64,000 bases of DNA from Faecalicatena contorta (GCF_003149105.1 NZ_QGDS01000004.1:248001-312000), one strand, 5' to 3'. Shown: positions 17,793 to 26,399, counted from the stretch's first letter. Translations and numbers: made by a program. The notes: generated by a model not told the origin, from the letters alone.

Positions 17793-19439
17793 CTATCTGC
17801 ACCTATAAGTATCTGCGTATTGCTTTGCATCCTGATAAGAATAGCTTCTGATTAAATCTTTGATAAGAGGTATCGATGCGGCGGACATACTGAATTCATC
17901 AAGACCCATACCCAGCAATAACTTTACAGCCTGTTCGTCACTTGCAAACTCTCCGCACATTCCCACCTTAATTCCGTTTGCATGTCCCGCTTCAATCACC
18001 TTTTGAATACTTTTAATCACTGCCGGATGAAAAGAATTATATAATGGCGCCACCTTTTTATTTCCACGGTCCACTGCCAGCATATATTGCGTCAGGTCAT
18101 TGGTTCCAATACTAAAGAAATCCACTTCTTTGGCAAACTCTTCCGCACACATAACCGATGCTGGAGTTTCGATCATCATACCTACTTGAATATTTTCATT
18201 AAACGGGATATCTTCTGCCCGCAGTTCTTTTTTACATTCTTCTACCAGTCCCCTGGCCTCTCTAAGCTCCTCTACTGCGATAATCATGGGAAACATAATG
18301 CGCACCGGGCCGAATATACTGGCCCGCAGAAGCGCACGTATCTGTGCCCGGAACATTTCTTTCATTTCCAGGGAAATACGGATGGCCCGCCAGCCCAGAT
18401 ACGGATTTTCTTCATGCTCAAATTCAAAATAAGATAAGGTCTTGTCGCCCCCGATATCCAGGGTCCTGATGGTAACTTCCTCCTCCAGTTGGCAGGCGAT
18501 TGCTTTATATGCTTCAAACTGTTCATCCTCAGTAGGAAAGTGTTTACTTTCCATATACAGAAATTCGCTCCGAAGCAATCCCACACCCTTTATATGAAGG
18601 GCAGCAAGTGCATCTGCTTCCTCCACACTTCCAATGTTGGCATATACTGAAACCTCATGCCCATCGGATGTAACTGCGGGGAATCTGCTTTTACGGACCA
18701 GTTCCGCCTCAGCCTGATCAAATACTTTTTTTTGCTTCATATATTTCAAAATAACAGACTTTTCGGGATTAATCAAAATCTGACCAGCTTTTGCATCCAT
18801 AATGATCATATCTTCCGCCCGCACAGAATCTAATATCCCCTTTACTCCTACAAGAGCCGGCAGGCCGATGTTCTTAGCCATAATAGATACATGGCTTGTA
18901 ATGCCGCCCTCCTGAGTAATAAATCCCAGAACATACTTTAAATTAAGATTTGCAGTATCAGAGGGGGCCAGATCTTCTGCCACAATAATTACCGGCTCGT
19001 TTATACCATCAAATGGATTATGGTCAATTCCCTTTAAAATGCGCATCAGGCGGTCACAGATATCTTTAATATCCGCAGCCCTCTCCCGCATATATTCATC
19101 CTCCATGGCTTCAAACATAGATATCCATTCTACTGCTGTTTCCTTCAGTGCCCGCTGCACATTTATACTCTGCTGCAGAATTTTGTCATGTACCCCCTGA
19201 GTTAACACGGCATCCATAACAATTTCCAAATGGGCGCCAAATATGTCATTATCCTCAGCCAGCAATTCAAGCTGCCTTACTGCCTCAGACACTGCCTCAT
19301 CATACTTTTGTGTTTCATTTTTCAAATCTTCCTGAGACACGTTATAGGAATCCGGCTCTAAAGATATTTTTTCAACTATAAAAGCCTTTCCTATAGCGAT
19401 TCCTCTTGAGGCTGTCCGGGAAACACGAATTTCTTTCAT
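17793..19439 (-). CDS. ptsI: PTS Enzyme I (phosphoenolpyruvate-protein phosphotransferase)
   Basis: 548 aa, close to the usual 570. It has an N-terminal HPr-binding helical region, the phospho-His183 domain (GGITSHVSIMAKNIGLPALVG), and a PEP-binding barrel with MIETPASV, SIGTNDLTQYMLAVDR and the active-site Cys in VGMCGE. It takes phosphate from PEP and passes it to HPr. It is encoded directly after an HPr gene (9-bp gap) and before dhaK, inside a fructose-type PTS operon. It is therefore likely a dedicated copy rather than the housekeeping one. Confidence 0.93.
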   Translation of the reverse strand: MKEIRVSRTASRGIAIGKAFIVEKISLEPDSYNVSQEDLKNETQKYDEAVSEAVRQLELLAEDNDIFGAHLEIVMDAVLTQGVHDKILQQSINVQRALKETAVEWISMFEAMEDEYMRERAADIKDICDRLMRILKGIDHNPFDGINEPVIIVAEDLAPSDTANLNLKYVLGFITQEGGITSHVSIMAKNIGLPALVGVKGILDSVRAEDMIIMDAKAGQILINPEKSVILKYMKQKKVFDQAEAELVRKSRFPAVTSDGHEVSVYANIGSVEEADALAALHIKGVGLLRSEFLYMESKHFPTEDEQFEAYKAIACQLEEEVTIRTLDIGGDKTLSYFEFEHEENPYLGWRAIRISLEMKEMFRAQIRALLRASIFGPVRIMFPMIIAVEELREARGLVEECKKELRAEDIPFNENIQVGMMIETPASVMCAEEFAKEVDFFSIGTNDLTQYMLAVDRGNKKVAPLYNSFHPAVIKSIQKVIEAGHANGIKVGMCGEFASDEQAVKLLLGMGLDEFSMSAASIPLIKDLIRSYSYQDAKQYADTYRCR

Positions 19440-19448
19440 ATCTTCCTC

Positions 19449-19712
19449 CTACTCTCCCAGCCCGGATTCAATGGCGTTAACCAATACTTTTAAGTCCTCT
19501 TCTTCAGTCTCACCGCTGCACTCAATTGTAATTTCAGAGCCACATGTAATTGCAGCCGCCATAATCATCAGCACGCTCTTGGGGTTAATCTTTTTTTCTT
19601 TGAAGAAAACTGTAATATCTGATTTACACTTCGCTGCCAGTTTTGAAAATTCTACCGCTGGTCTTGCATGAAGACCTGATTTATTTTTTACTATAATTGT
19701 CTGACTTACCAT
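19449..19712 (-). CDS. ptsH: HPr-like phosphocarrier protein
   Basis: 87 aa. His15 lies in KSGLHARPA, the site phosphorylated by Enzyme I, and Ser46 in PKSVLMIM, the HPr kinase site of Firmicutes. Both are present, so it can act as carrier and possibly as a CcpA co-signal. It is placed between EIIC (146-bp gap with a terminator-like hairpin) and Enzyme I. Whether it is the only HPr in the genome cannot be told from the window. Confidence 0.9.
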   Translation of the reverse strand: MVSQTIIVKNKSGLHARPAVEFSKLAAKCKSDITVFFKEKKINPKSVLMIMAAAITCGSEITIECSGETEEEDLKVLVNAIESGLGE

Positions 19713-19791
19713 AATCCATATTCCTTTCTAGTTCAAGTATATTCTAGTGTACTGTTCAGAAGGGCAGCCCCGATTTCGCCTTGCTAATTGC

Positions 19792-19821
19792 AAAAGGCCG
19801 CGAAGTCTATTCCCCGCAGCC
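19792..19821 (-). terminator. Intercistronic terminator between EIIC and HPr genes
   Basis: Minus-strand stem GGCTGCG/CGCGGCC (7 bp with one G-U) followed by TTTT. It probably lowers expression of HPr, Enzyme I and DhaKL relative to the EII genes. Confidence 0.5.
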
Positions 19822-19858
19822 TCCTTTAATCTCTACCCTATAATTTGAACATCGTTAT

Positions 19859-20896
19859 TTATGAAACTGCTTCCTCTTCAGGAGTTGGTGCCTTTTTAAA
19901 TGCCAATACCAGTGCTGCACTAACTGCAGAGCCGATAAGCAGCGCCAGGAGCAGCATAAGCGGTCTGTTGCAAAGGCCGATAACAAAAATACCACCATGA
20001 GGTGCCTGCATTGTGCACCCAAACAGATAGGAAAGAATTGCACTTACCGCACCGCCAGCCATAAAGCAGGGAACATACAGCCAAGGTTTTCCAACTGCGA
20101 AGGGGATTGCAAATTCAGAAATCATAGCCATTCCGCCTACGATACATCCGGCTGTTGCAGAACGCTCTGACTCTGTAAATTTCTTTTTAACAACCAGCAT
20201 TGCTATACCAATTGCAAGGGGTGGCACCATGGATGCTACGAAGTTTGCTGCCATAGGTGCATAATTTCCTGCTTCCATTGCAGCCAGAGCAAACGCATAT
20301 GCCGCCTTATTAACTGGTCCGCCAAGGTCAAATGCAAGCATCATTCCCTGTATAAGGCCCAGGATAATCAGGCTGCTCCCCGTCATGCCACTTAAGAACT
20401 CTAACATGGTATTATTAATAGCCGCAATGGGGCCGCCCAGCACAATTCCCATGACAAATCCAATAGCCAATGTAGATATTACCGGAATAATTAAGGTTGG
20501 CAGTAAAGATCTCAGCATAACCGGAATCGGAAGCTTCTTAAGCGCACGTACTATGTAACCTGCAATAATACCGCCAATCAGACCTGCCAGGAATCCGCCG
20601 CCGATAGCATCGGCTATCACACCTGCTACCATACCGGGTAAAATCGCCGGTTTATCACCAATAGAAAATGCCACATATGCTGCCATAACCGGCACCATCA
20701 GTCCAAAGGCATCTTTGCCCCACCAGAAGATTCTGGACCAGAATCCTGTCTGACTCTCTGTTACCGCCACAGCTCCGCCTCCGGCGAAACCAATTGCAAC
20801 TAATATACCCCCTGCCACTACAAATGGCAGCATATAAGATACACCCGTCAATAAGGCTTGTTTAATATCATTCAAAAAATCCTTCATAAGTCTCAC
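19859..20896 (-). CDS. PTS fructose-type EIIC membrane permease
   Basis: 345 aa with about nine or ten membrane segments. Family signatures include the VAGGILVAIGFA segment near 26, LPGMVAGVIADAIGGGFLAGLIGG (read in parts) near 95, and DLGGPVNKAAYAFA near 190. It transports and, with EIIB, phosphorylates a hexose or related ketose. Stand-alone C, B and A proteins encoded in the order A-B-C of transcription point to the fructose/mannitol superfamily. The substrate is not identifiable from sequence alone. Confidence 0.92.
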   Translation of the reverse strand: MRLMKDFLNDIKQALLTGVSYMLPFVVAGGILVAIGFAGGGAVAVTESQTGFWSRIFWWGKDAFGLMVPVMAAYVAFSIGDKPAILPGMVAGVIADAIGGGFLAGLIGGIIAGYIVRALKKLPIPVMLRSLLPTLIIPVISTLAIGFVMGIVLGGPIAAINNTMLEFLSGMTGSSLIILGLIQGMMLAFDLGGPVNKAAYAFALAAMEAGNYAPMAANFVASMVPPLAIGIAMLVVKKKFTESERSATAGCIVGGMAMISEFAIPFAVGKPWLYVPCFMAGGAVSAILSYLFGCTMQAPHGGIFVIGLCNRPLMLLLALLIGSAVSAALVLAFKKAPTPEEEAVS

Positions 20897-20915
20897 TTCT
20901 CCTTTTCCTTAGTAA

Positions 20916-21212
20916 TTATCCAAACAATAAATCTGGTTTCTTAATTACATCATGGGGCTTCACCCGCATAATTTTTCCTTCCGGAAATTTTGCAAACCGC
21001 TCTACTTTCGTAATCCCCACATCATTTGCAAATATCAGCAGGTCCGCAGTTTCAATATCTTTCGGAGATAACTGGTTCTCAATTCCAAGAGCCCCCTGAA
21101 TCTCTACCTTACAGGTATGGCCGTTCTTTTTACAGGCTTTCTTAATAGCCTCAGCCGCCATATAAGAGTGAGCAATACCCGTTGCACAAGATGTTATCGC
21201 AATTACAAACAT
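20916..21212 (-). CDS. PTS fructose-type EIIB
   Basis: 98 aa. The phosphocysteine loop ITSCATGIAHSYMAAEAI places Cys9 in the CxTGxAH pattern typical of fructose EIIB. It receives phosphate from EIIA and hands it to the sugar bound by EIIC. It lies between the EIIA and EIIC genes with gaps of 12 and 19 bp. Confidence 0.93.
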   Translation of the reverse strand: MFVIAITSCATGIAHSYMAAEAIKKACKKNGHTCKVEIQGALGIENQLSPKDIETADLLIFANDVGITKVERFAKFPEGKIMRVKPHDVIKKPDLLFG

Positions 21213-21224
21213 AAAACTACCTCC

Positions 21225-21710
21225 TTATTCTTCCGCTTCTATTTTTTGAATACCCACAAGCAGTTCTTCGTAACTTTGTACATTGGCAATCAACTCCCGG
21301 AAGTCGTCCCTCATCAGGTATCCAGCCAAAGTAGCCAATATTCTCAAATGCTGATTGTCTCCGCCAGCCTCATCCACTGCAAGTACAAATATGTATTTAA
21401 CCGGACCTTCTTCTCCATGGGATTCATATATGAAGCCCTCCTGGCATCTGATAAACCCAACTCCCGGTTTTAATACTTCCTTACATTGGCCATGAGGAAT
21501 GGCAATAAAATCTCCCATATAGGTAGGTCCCAGACTCTCCCTGTATAACAGAGATTCCCGAAACGCCTCCTTATCTGAGACAACCCCGCTCTTTTCGAAT
21601 TGTTCGGACATAAATTGAAATAACTGGTCTTTGTCTGCAAATGGTTCATGATCCAGGATCATTAACTCCTTTAGCAATACGTCCGCTATATCAATTCCAT
21701 GAGTTTCCAT
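21225..21710 (-). CDS. PTS fructose/mannitol-type EIIA
   Basis: 161 aa with the start at METHGIDIA, chosen because GAAGGAGG lies 8 nt upstream of this ATG; the frame is also open further up to 21749. The phospho-His is His73 in AIPHGQC. It accepts phosphate from the HPr encoded downstream. First gene of the EIIA-EIIB-EIIC-HPr-EI-DhaK-DhaL operon. Confidence 0.92.
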   Translation of the reverse strand: METHGIDIADVLLKELMILDHEPFADKDQLFQFMSEQFEKSGVVSDKEAFRESLLYRESLGPTYMGDFIAIPHGQCKEVLKPGVGFIRCQEGFIYESHGEEGPVKYIFVLAVDEAGGDNQHLRILATLAGYLMRDDFRELIANVQSYEELLVGIQKIEAEE

Positions 21711-21844
21711 TGTGAATGCCTCCTTCATAGTTAAATACAGTGATCTCACTCTTTTCTCGACAAGTGCCGTTTTCAGGTGCGCGCGCTCATACCATACAAA
21801 GCATTTATCTTATTTATATTCTAACAAGTCTTTTGCAAAAAAGA

Positions 21845-21871
21845 TACCAGCCATAATCTCATATTTTGCAC
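21845..21871 (-). promoter_or_regulatory. Shared 27-bp operator-like motif, copy 2 (EIIA operon)
   Basis: The plus-strand element reads TACC-AGCCATAATCTCATA-TTTTGCAC. 21 of 27 positions match the element at 24073-24099. Both lie roughly 90-135 bp upstream of the first gene of a PTS-linked block. It is probably the binding site of the PRD regulator encoded at 24113-26077. Confidence 0.55.
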
Positions 21872-22010
21872 TTATTTTGTTGTAATAGTCCATATTAAAT
21901 CATTATAAGCCTTTTCACAAGGTACAATTGCATAAAATTATTGTTTATTATTTTTAAGTTTTATGTATTTTATATACTATTACACATAAAATTCCACTTG
22001 TAAAATTCTC

Positions 22011-22113
22011 CGGCTATGGCAGATTTCAGCAGCAACAACTTCTTTTCCGTCGCAGTGCAATCCCCCGGAGGGTTTTTATGTAATACGAAAAGAACTTTCC
22101 TATTACATAAAAA
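22011..22113. repeat. Structured intergenic repeat, copy A
   Basis: A degenerate copy of the element at 26176-26302. Shared blocks include ATTCTCCG, GCAACA, CGCAGTGC, ATCCC and CGGAGG, then a T-rich stretch and a long hairpin. The hairpin arms are TTTTTATGTAATA (22073-22085) and TATTACATAAAAA (22101-22113), with four more pairs after one mismatch. The element sits between the PTS operon and the terminator of the cupin gene. Confidence 0.65.
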
Positions 22114-22148
22114 AAGGCCCCCGCAAATTTGCGCAGGAACCCTTTTTT
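22110..22148 (-). terminator. Terminator after the bicupin gene
   Basis: Minus-strand stem AAAAAGG...CCTTTTT with an inner CGCAAATTTGCG palindrome, ending in a T-run. It closes the regulator-aldolase-bicupin block, 25 bp after the bicupin stop. Confidence 0.8.
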
Positions 22149-22172
22149 ATATAGTCTAAGTATAAAACTGTT

Positions 22173-23087
22173 TTATAACTCTGTGATTGCAAATACAACT
22201 TTTGCAAGTGTTTTTTCAAAGTTTACCAACTGGTATTTTGTGCCTGCAGGCAGGAAGAAGGTGTCTTCCGGTTCCATAACAAAACTTTCCTGAAGATCTA
22301 CCAGATTTACTGTTACAGGACCGTCGATACAATACAGGGCACCGTCTCCGGCATGGCTGTCCGGGTCAGAACAACGGGGACCATACCCGCCTGCCGGAAG
22401 AATCATCTCTCCGAAATGTCCGTAATTATTGCTGGTGATAAAACGCATCAGCATAGGATGTGATGTTCCATGCACGTTGTTCAGCTTTTCAAAATCACGC
22501 ACTGCATATACTGCTCCGGTTTTTCTTGCTTCTTCCGGATCTACCGGCCAGCATCCGATATCATCGGTACAGCCTTGTCTGGAAATATCCTGAATCTTAT
22601 CCCGCATGTTGGGTAGATTGTTGTTATTTGGCCCTTTGTAGAACTTAGTTTCTTCATCCGTCGGAATTACAGCCGGAGGAATCGCATCACTCCATGCCTT
22701 AGGGGTAATGAAGTAAAGGATTCTCGCCTTATCTTCCGAGAAGTTATGGCAGCAATGCCATGCGCCTTCCGGCATAAAAAGGCCTTCCCCTGTCTCCAGA
22801 TATGCAAACTGTCCGTTTCCGCTTCTTTGAACAACCGGACCATTCAGAATGTAGTAAGACTCATCTCCCGGGTGAATATCTAGGGGAGCAAATACACCAC
22901 CCGGTCCCAGTTCATAGATACCCAGCATAAAAGTATCTGTTGTAACCATTGTAAATGTATTATCCGATGTCAGCGCATTATCCGGCGGATAAAGAGCTGT
23001 GGAATAGTCATGCTTGCGAATCAGCATGGGTCTCTTTTCGTCTTTTTTAAATGGAAAGTTCTCTAAAATATCAAATAATTTTGCCAC
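22173..23087 (-). CDS. Bicupin-domain protein of unknown substrate
   Basis: 304 aa with two cupin barrels. The first has the metal motif DIHPGDESYYILNG and later FMPEGAWHC (about 80-125). The second has a weaker repeat around CSDPDSHAGDGALYCIDGP (about 235-253) and FFLPAGTKY. It is soluble with no signal peptide. It is encoded 12 bp after the class II aldolase, so it may be an isomerase, epimerase or dioxygenase acting on the same sugar phosphate. I cannot assign a reaction. Confidence 0.8.
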   Translation of the reverse strand: MAKLFDILENFPFKKDEKRPMLIRKHDYSTALYPPDNALTSDNTFTMVTTDTFMLGIYELGPGGVFAPLDIHPGDESYYILNGPVVQRSGNGQFAYLETGEGLFMPEGAWHCCHNFSEDKARILYFITPKAWSDAIPPAVIPTDEETKFYKGPNNNNLPNMRDKIQDISRQGCTDDIGCWPVDPEEARKTGAVYAVRDFEKLNNVHGTSHPMLMRFITSNNYGHFGEMILPAGGYGPRCSDPDSHAGDGALYCIDGPVTVNLVDLQESFVMEPEDTFFLPAGTKYQLVNFEKTLAKVVFAITEL

Positions 23088-23099
23088 CTCTGTCTCCTC

Positions 23100-23981
23100 C
23101 TATTTGCCATTTCTGAATGCTTTTAATACATCTTTTGCATAACCCTTCATGAATACATACGCTTCTTCCTGTAATTCATGATAGGCAATTTTACCTTCTT
23201 TCTCTATTACAAGGTCACTCACAAATTTGCTGGCTGCTTTTGCCATATAAGAGTAGAAGTTTACCTTGGAACATCCTGCTGAAATCGCCTGCTGAACCTG
23301 GCTGAATTCCACACCGGAAGCCCCGTGCATAACGATACGGCAATCTGCCGGCACCGCAGCCCGAATCTCTTTTACACGGTCAATGTCAAGTACCGGAGGT
23401 TCTGCATAGATTCCATGCATTGTTCCAAAACATACTGCCAGAGCATCACAGCCTGTCTGCTCCACGAATGCCTTTGCTTCTTCCGGGTCAGTAAAGAATT
23501 CACGGATATCTTCGTTGGTGAGTACACGGCTCTCGGCATCCTCCTCATGTGTATCCTCTGCTGTGGACTTCATCATACCAAGCTCTGCTTCTACTGTAAT
23601 ATCTAAGTTATGAGCAATTTCAACAAAAGCTTTTACTCTTTTCACATTCTCCTCAAATGGAAGTGCACTGCAGTCATACATAATAGAAGAAAAACCAGCC
23701 CGAATCGCTCTCATTAAGAATGTATAATCCGTTCCATGATCCAAATGTACGCAAACCGGCACTGTAGCTTCTTTCGCATATTTCACCATCTCAGGCCCGA
23801 TCCGCTCAATGGGAATCAATGGATCGTGTACCTCAGCATGGTCAATGATAACTGGTGTGTTAAGCTCTTCCGCGGCACCTATTACCGCACGCAGAGTCTC
23901 AATATTTGGTGTGTTGATACATGGAATTGCATATTGTTCCTTTTCTGCAATTTCCAAGATCTGTTTCATGTTCACTAACAT
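23100..23981 (-). CDS. Class II fructose/tagatose-bisphosphate-type aldolase
   Basis: 293 aa with the ATG at 23981, preceded by AAAGGAGGAAAAGAAG; the frame extends to 24050 without a comparable site. Zinc-ligand region: VPVCVHLDHGTD (about 83-94). Also VEAELGMM and the MHGASGVEFSQVQQAISAGCSKVN segment (read in two parts). It cleaves a ketose phosphate into dihydroxyacetone phosphate and an aldehyde in known relatives (FbaA, GatY, KbaY). Located between the PRD regulator and the bicupin gene. The substrate stereochemistry cannot be deduced. Confidence 0.9.
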   Translation of the reverse strand: MLVNMKQILEIAEKEQYAIPCINTPNIETLRAVIGAAEELNTPVIIDHAEVHDPLIPIERIGPEMVKYAKEATVPVCVHLDHGTDYTFLMRAIRAGFSSIMYDCSALPFEENVKRVKAFVEIAHNLDITVEAELGMMKSTAEDTHEEDAESRVLTNEDIREFFTDPEEAKAFVEQTGCDALAVCFGTMHGIYAEPPVLDIDRVKEIRAAVPADCRIVMHGASGVEFSQVQQAISAGCSKVNFYSYMAKAASKFVSDLVIEKEGKIAYHELQEEAYVFMKGYAKDVLKAFRNGK

Positions 23982-24072
23982 CTTCTTTTCCTCCTTTATA
24001 CAAGGCGCATCTGGGTTTCTAAACGCCGGTCTTCTTGATATATTTATCATATCTGCTTTTCACAACAGCGTC

Positions 24073-24099
24073 TACCGCCCATAATTCCTGATTTTGCAC
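24073..24099 (-). promoter_or_regulatory. Shared 27-bp operator-like motif, copy 1 (aldolase)
   Basis: The plus-strand element reads TACC-GCCCATAATTCCTGA-TTTTGCAC, matching copy 2 at 21845-21871 in 21 of 27 positions. It lies 92 bp upstream of the aldolase start and just after the regulator stop. Confidence 0.55.
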
Positions 24100-24112
24100 C
24101 CTATATTTTTTA

Positions 24113-26077
24113 TTAGGATAAGATAAGGATGTTTTGAAGCATTTCTTTTTCACTCCCTGATTCTTTCACCTTTTTTATCTGCTCAGCATCCTCGATAATA
24201 TCATACAGATACTTAAAGAGCATCTGAATCTTATCAGAATCTTTAAAATTATTTGCTATTAAAAATACTAAGGACACCTTCTCCTTCGTCTGCCATGTTA
24301 TCCGGTGTTTCAGTTTTGCCACTGCAATTCCGCTCTTTATAATATGGTCTCCATAATGATGGGGTATGGCAATCTCCTTGCCGATTGAAGTCGCACAGAA
24401 ATTCTCACGTGCAAGTACCTGGTCACAAAATCCCTCCTCCACATATCCATTTTCCATCATTACCTGACTCATTTTCATAATAGCATCTTCTTTTGTTCTC
24501 GTATTTAACTCATAAATCATCAGTTCTTCTTTAAAAATTTCAGATACAAGCTGCTGAATCATACGTCCCTTTTTCTGCTCCTCTAATTTCTCAAGCTGCT
24601 CTTTGATATGCTCAATATCACTTTCATAAATATGTTTGGTCACTTCTATAATGTTTTTCTGCTCCTCTTTCATAGGAATCGTGGAAACAATCACCATATC
24701 TTCCTCATGTTCACTTCTGTAATCACTAAAAAAAACACATTCTGTAATGTGGACCTGAGGAATCTTTTTTTCTATTTTACGTTTTTGATATAATGCCGTA
24801 TGTTTATCCGTTGCATGCAGAAATATTACCTGAGTCTTATTTTTTACATCACTCATAAAGTTATGGATCAGCAGAGCCACCCACGCCACATCGTCCTGCC
24901 GGAGCATAGTGTTAACCCTCTCCTCTACAATAAACAGATTTGCCATGCAGGCAGCATACAATCCAGACAGCTGCTTCTGGATATCACGGTGCAATTCGTT
25001 CCATACCAAAATCTGGTAATCCTCTCTGACTTTCACCTGATGAAAGAATACGCCAAGCTCGCTTACCAGTTCTTCATCCTTACTTAATCCCTTCATTTCC
25101 AAAACTTGTTCCAATGAGCGCAGATAATCCACTGCTATCTTCCGGTAGTCATAGCTGCTTTCAGCACTAAAGTTTTCACATGTATGGTTTGCAAACAGAC
25201 ACGCTGCCAGATAAAGACATTCTGAGCGCAGAGATTTCTCCATTTTAGGTACAAGCTTATTCACAATATCTTCACTTGTTTCCAGAAAACGTACATTAAT
25301 TTCCGGCAGTTCTTCATCCCTGTCCGTTTTCAATATCATATTAAAGCCTGTTATCCGCTGCTGTACAATGGCCAGATATTCTATCAGGCGGCAGAATGAA
25401 ATATCTACCAGAGTGATGCCCAGAGACTTTTCCGCTTCACATAACAACTTCTGAATTTTAAGGAGGTTTGCCTCGGAATAAGTTCCCGAGAGATAAGTAT
25501 ACGCCTTTCTGCTGATGCGCTTATCAAACCCGTCGGCCACCTCCAAAATGGTATCCGGATTCCAGTTCCAATATTTAGAGTTATTATGCTCAATAATCGC
25601 CTGGCGGATATTAAACTCCTCCCCCACCAGCACAACTCCCTGATTACGCACTTTCTTAATATCCACATTCAGGGGCGCCAGTTGTTCTTTAATCTGCTCC
25701 AAATCCTTTTGAATGGTATTACGGCTCACAGCCAGCTCTTCCGAAAATAACTGAATCGTATAATTAGCTTTAAAATCAAACAGAGTCTCCAGAATGTATC
25801 CCTTTCTAAATACAAACGAATCCTTATGTCTGCTTGTCTCCTCATCTAATTTTTGAAGGGCCTTTATGCGTTCCCCCTCTGAGGCAGTCAGACAGAACCC
25901 TTTCTTAGGAGTGCTCTGTAAACTAATGTCAAACTTTTCAAGTTCCTCCCGGATCCAATTCAAATTATGCTTAATACTGCTCACCGATATCCCGGTCATA
26001 TCAGACAGAGAAGCTGTTGTCACATAACCATCGGTCTCAAGCAGGCACCGTATTACCTTTTCACTTATTGCATCCAT
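24113..26077 (-). CDS. PRD-containing transcriptional activator with EIIA domain (MtlR/BglG type)
   Basis: 654 aa with the ATG at 26077, preceded by GGAGGAAGGGAAC; the frame is open further up but without such a site. Domains in order: two N-terminal helix-turn-helix modules (about 1-160), PRD1 and PRD2 (about 180-400), an EIIB-like segment (about 410-490), and an EIIA domain (about 510-654) with its phospho-His in AIPHHYG. PTS proteins phosphorylate such domains to switch activity according to sugar supply. It precedes the aldolase gene and lies next to the EII operon, which it presumably controls. Confidence 0.9.
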   Translation of the reverse strand: MDAISEKVIRCLLETDGYVTTASLSDMTGISVSSIKHNLNWIREELEKFDISLQSTPKKGFCLTASEGERIKALQKLDEETSRHKDSFVFRKGYILETLFDFKANYTIQLFSEELAVSRNTIQKDLEQIKEQLAPLNVDIKKVRNQGVVLVGEEFNIRQAIIEHNNSKYWNWNPDTILEVADGFDKRISRKAYTYLSGTYSEANLLKIQKLLCEAEKSLGITLVDISFCRLIEYLAIVQQRITGFNMILKTDRDEELPEINVRFLETSEDIVNKLVPKMEKSLRSECLYLAACLFANHTCENFSAESSYDYRKIAVDYLRSLEQVLEMKGLSKDEELVSELGVFFHQVKVREDYQILVWNELHRDIQKQLSGLYAACMANLFIVEERVNTMLRQDDVAWVALLIHNFMSDVKNKTQVIFLHATDKHTALYQKRKIEKKIPQVHITECVFFSDYRSEHEEDMVIVSTIPMKEEQKNIIEVTKHIYESDIEHIKEQLEKLEEQKKGRMIQQLVSEIFKEELMIYELNTRTKEDAIMKMSQVMMENGYVEEGFCDQVLARENFCATSIGKEIAIPHHYGDHIIKSGIAVAKLKHRITWQTKEKVSLVFLIANNFKDSDKIQMLFKYLYDIIEDAEQIKKVKESGSEKEMLQNILILS

Positions 26078-26147
26078 GTTCCCTTCCTCCTTTTCCCGGT
26101 CTGTATACACTGTTACATACTTTGATACCAATTTGCAACCATTATAA

Positions 26148-26168
26148 CCATTTATTTTTATTTTGCAT
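26148..26168 (-). promoter_or_regulatory. Possible third, weaker copy of the PRD operator motif
   Basis: The plus-strand element CCATTTATTTTTATTTTGCAT aligns with the core of copies 1 and 2 at 14 of 21 positions with equal spacing between CCAT and ATTTTGCA. It lies 71 bp upstream of the regulator start, a position that would allow autoregulation. The AT-rich background makes this uncertain. Confidence 0.3.
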
Positions 26169-26175
26169 ATAAGGT

Positions 26176-26302
26176 GAATCTTGCAAGCAAGATTCTCCGC
26201 CTGCGGCGAGTTGCGATAGCAACATCTTCCTTGACGCCGCAGTGCGATCCCACGGAGGCTTTTTATATAATAGGAAACGCACAGTTTCCTATTATATAAA
26301 AA
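26176..26302. repeat. Structured intergenic repeat, copy B
   Basis: Contains four helices. GAATCTTGC/GCAAGATTC spans 26176-26195. GTTGC/GCAAC flanks TATC on the minus strand. A CTCCG..GCGGCG/CGCCGC..CGGAG nested stem follows. Last is a 19-bp perfect hairpin (26260-26278 with 26284-26302) with loop GCACA. The same order of blocks recurs at 22011-22113. It lies upstream of the PRD regulator and downstream of the VOC gene. Confidence 0.65.
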
Positions 26303-26399
26303 AGCAGCCAAATATAGAAAGTACCATAATTGACTGCTCTTTATTCTGAATTTAAACCTGTTTATAAATTCATCCTGGGGGTACTGGTTTTTTTAAGTG

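Noticed and set aside
24061..24112. Sigma-54 promoter ahead of the aldolase gene, suggested by TTTTGCA
   Set aside because: The GG of the -24 element is missing at the needed distance. The regulator lacks an AAA+ domain, so a plain operator is the better reading.
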